A stretch of 7,842 bases of DNA from an uncultured Flavihumibacter sp. (lineage in GTDB: Bacteria > Bacteroidota > Bacteroidia > Chitinophagales > Chitinophagaceae). A program made the translations under genes and the position numbers. The stretch is taken from contig CAMLPA010000141.1 of NCBI GenBank assembly GCA_946481605.1, forward strand, positions 1 to 7,842, written 5' to 3'. Position 1 is the first letter of the stretch, and each line of letters starts with the position of its first letter. Positions 6,545 through 7,842 of this stretch are shown one piece after another. The notes under the pieces are model-generated. The model was given only the letters and a program-made list of their open reading frames with translations, had not been told where the DNA came from and did not search any database.

Positions 6545-7842
6545 ATGCCTTCAAAAAAGAAAATGCCCGGAAGCGAAAACAGCAAAATCAATGACCTTCA
6601 GAAGAATACGTTGGACAGTACCGGGGAATTCATGCGCACCAACCACGGCACCAAAATAAACGACGATCAGAACAGCCTGAAAGCGGGAAACCGCGGCCCC
6701 ACGCTGATGGAAGATTTTATCTTCCGCGAGAAGATGACCCACTTCGACCATGAACGTATTCCGGAACGCATAGTTCACGCACGTGGATCCGGCGCCCATG
6801 GCGTTTTCCGCGTTTATGACTCCACTATGGAGCAATACACAAGGGCCCGTTTTTTATCCGATCCATCCATTGAAACACCAGTATTTGTTCGTTTCTCCAC
6901 CGTAGCCGGTTCCCGGGGTTCTACCGATCTCGCCAGGGACGTACGTGGGTTCGCCACCAAATTTTATACGGAGGAAGGAAATTTCGACCTGGTGGGCAAC
7001 AACATGCCCGTCTTTTTTATCCAGGACGCCATAAAGTTCCCCGACCTGGTACACGCCGTTAAACCAGAACCCGACAACGAAATGCCGCAGGCGGCTTCCG
7101 CGCACGATACCTTCTGGGACTTCATTTCACTGATGCCGGAATCGGCACACATGATCATGTGGCTGATGAGCGACCGCGCTATTCCGAGAAGCTACCGCAT
7201 GATGGAAGGCTTCGGCGTACATACATTCAGGTTAGTAAACGCCAACAACGAGGCTACCTTCGTGAAATTCCACTGGAAACCAATACTGGGCGTACATTCT
7301 GTAGCCTGGGATGAGGCCCAGAAAATTTCCGGCAAAGACCCGGACTTCCACCGTCGCGACCTCTGGGATGCCATCGAAGCGGGACAGTTCCCGGAATACG
7401 AACTCGGGGTGCAACTGGTAGCCGAATCCGACGAACATAGTTTCGATTTCGACCTGCTCGATCCCACTAAAATAATTCCTGAAGAACTTGTTCCTGTTCA
7501 AAAAATCGGCAGGCTCACCCTGAACAGGAACCCGGATAACTTTTTTGCCGAAACAGAACAGATTGCGTTCCATGTGGGACACGTGGTACCCGGTATCGAT
7601 TTCACCAACGATCCACTGCTGCAGGGACGGCTCTTTTCCTATACCGATACACAGCTCATCCGTTTGGGTGGTCCCAATTTCCAGGAAATCCCCATCAACC
7701 GGCCTGTAATGCCCGTACACAACAACCAGCGGGATGGCTATATGCGGCAAACCATCAACAAAGGAAAAAGCAGCTACCATCCCAATTCCACCGGAGGTGG
7801 ATGTCCCTTCCAGGCGAAGTTCAGCGAAGGTGGCTATACCAG
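6545..7842 (+). CDS. katE: Catalase, large-subunit HPII type (3' end beyond window)
   Basis: A haem enzyme that converts hydrogen peroxide to water and oxygen. The visible 432 residues cover most of the catalytic barrel; the frame is open at the right edge, after a codon ending SEGGYT. By comparison with E. coli HPII (753 residues), the rest of the core and probably a C-terminal flavodoxin-like domain lie beyond the window. Key residues are present: the catalytic His78 in [14 protein letters not shown], the distal Asn151 in DLVGNN, and the proximal haem-ligand Tyr366 in RLFSYTDTQ. His343 in AFHVGH stands 23 residues before the Tyr, the same spacing as the His392-Tyr415 covalent pair of HPII, so that crosslink is possible here. 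The N-terminal extension of about 50 residues ([10 protein letters not shown] onwards) and the sequence are of the large-subunit clade. ATG 6545 is preceded by an A/T-rich leader without a clear Shine-Dalgarno. It follows the DUF892 gene by 21 bp and is probably co-transcribed with it. No signal peptide is seen. Confidence 0.95.
   Translation, partial: MPSKKKMPGSENSKINDLQKNTLDSTGEFMRTNHGTKINDDQNSLKAGNRGPTLMEDFIFREKMTHFDHERIPERIVHARGSGAHGVFRVYDSTMEQYTRARFLSDPSIETPVFVRFSTVAGSRGSTDLARDVRGFATKFYTEEGNFDLVGNNMPVFFIQDAIKFPDLVHAVKPEPDNEMPQAASAHDTFWDFISLMPESAHMIMWLMSDRAIPRSYRMMEGFGVHTFRLVNANNEATFVKFHWKPILGVHSVAWDEAQKISGKDPDFHRRDLWDAIEAGQFPEYELGVQLVAESDEHSFDFDLLDPTKIIPEELVPVQKIGRLTLNRNPDNFFAETEQIAFHVGHVVPGIDFTNDPLLQGRLFSYTDTQLIRLGGPNFQEIPINRPVMPVHNNQRDGYMRQTINKGKSSYHPNSTGGGCPFQAKFSEGGYT
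7490..7531 (+). repeat. 11-bp perfect inverted repeat inside katE
   Basis: GTTCCTGTTCA at 7490-7500 is exactly complementary to TGAACAGGAAC at 7521-7531, leaving a 20-nt loop. Both arms lie in the coding sequence of katE, encoding parts of VPVQK and LNRNP, and are therefore constrained by protein sequence. It could form a hairpin in the mRNA, but chance is a realistic explanation. Confidence 0.5.

Noticed and set aside
7232..7780. 182-codon minus-strand open frame opposite the catalase gene
   Set aside because: It overlaps conserved catalase sequence, including the haem-ligand Tyr region, and has no recognisable domain of its own.

Overview
The window looks like a chromosomal segment from a Bacteroidota bacterium, most likely of the Chitinophagaceae type. 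The reasons are the protein sequences, the A-rich translation starts without clear Shine-Dalgarno sequences, and the short gene spacing. This placement is inference, since no ribosomal or other marker gene is present. I see no insertion sequence, phage gene, CRISPR array, tRNA or rRNA.

Layout. On the minus strand, reading right to left, there are four genes: a GH13 alpha-glucosidase (5787 to 4075), a GlgX/isoamylase-type glycogen debranching enzyme (4073 to 1944, joined to the previous gene by a 1-nt stop/start junction), a YhfW-like FAD-dependent oxidoreductase with a C-terminal Rieske domain (1780 to 263), and an unrecognised small gene (204 to the left edge, incomplete). On the plus strand, starting from the same 184-bp divergent intergenic region, there is a DUF892/YciE-type ferritin-like protein (5972 to 6523) followed 21 bp later by a large-subunit, HPII-type catalase (6545 to the right edge, incomplete). 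The only other sizeable gap, 1781 to 1943, holds two oppositely oriented arrays of a 7-bp repeat.

How the genes fit together. The alpha-glucosidase and the debranching enzyme can together break alpha-1,4/alpha-1,6-glucans such as glycogen down to glucose and short maltodextrins in the cytoplasm. The ferritin-like protein and the catalase would limit iron- and peroxide-driven damage. The Rieske oxidoreductase is a redox enzyme of unknown substrate. Homologues of several of these genes (katE, yciE/yciF) belong to general-stress or stationary-phase regulons in other bacteria, so a stress and reserve-carbohydrate locus is a reasonable reading. Co-regulation is not shown by the sequence.

I do not find a clearly undescribed system. 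The points most worth a second look are the inverted heptad arrays, a Ser-to-Ala change beside the Rieske cluster, and an unusual residue next to the alpha-glucosidase nucleophile. Three start codons were set at internal ATGs (4073, 5787, 5972), because the longest open frames begin at less likely TTG or GTG codons.
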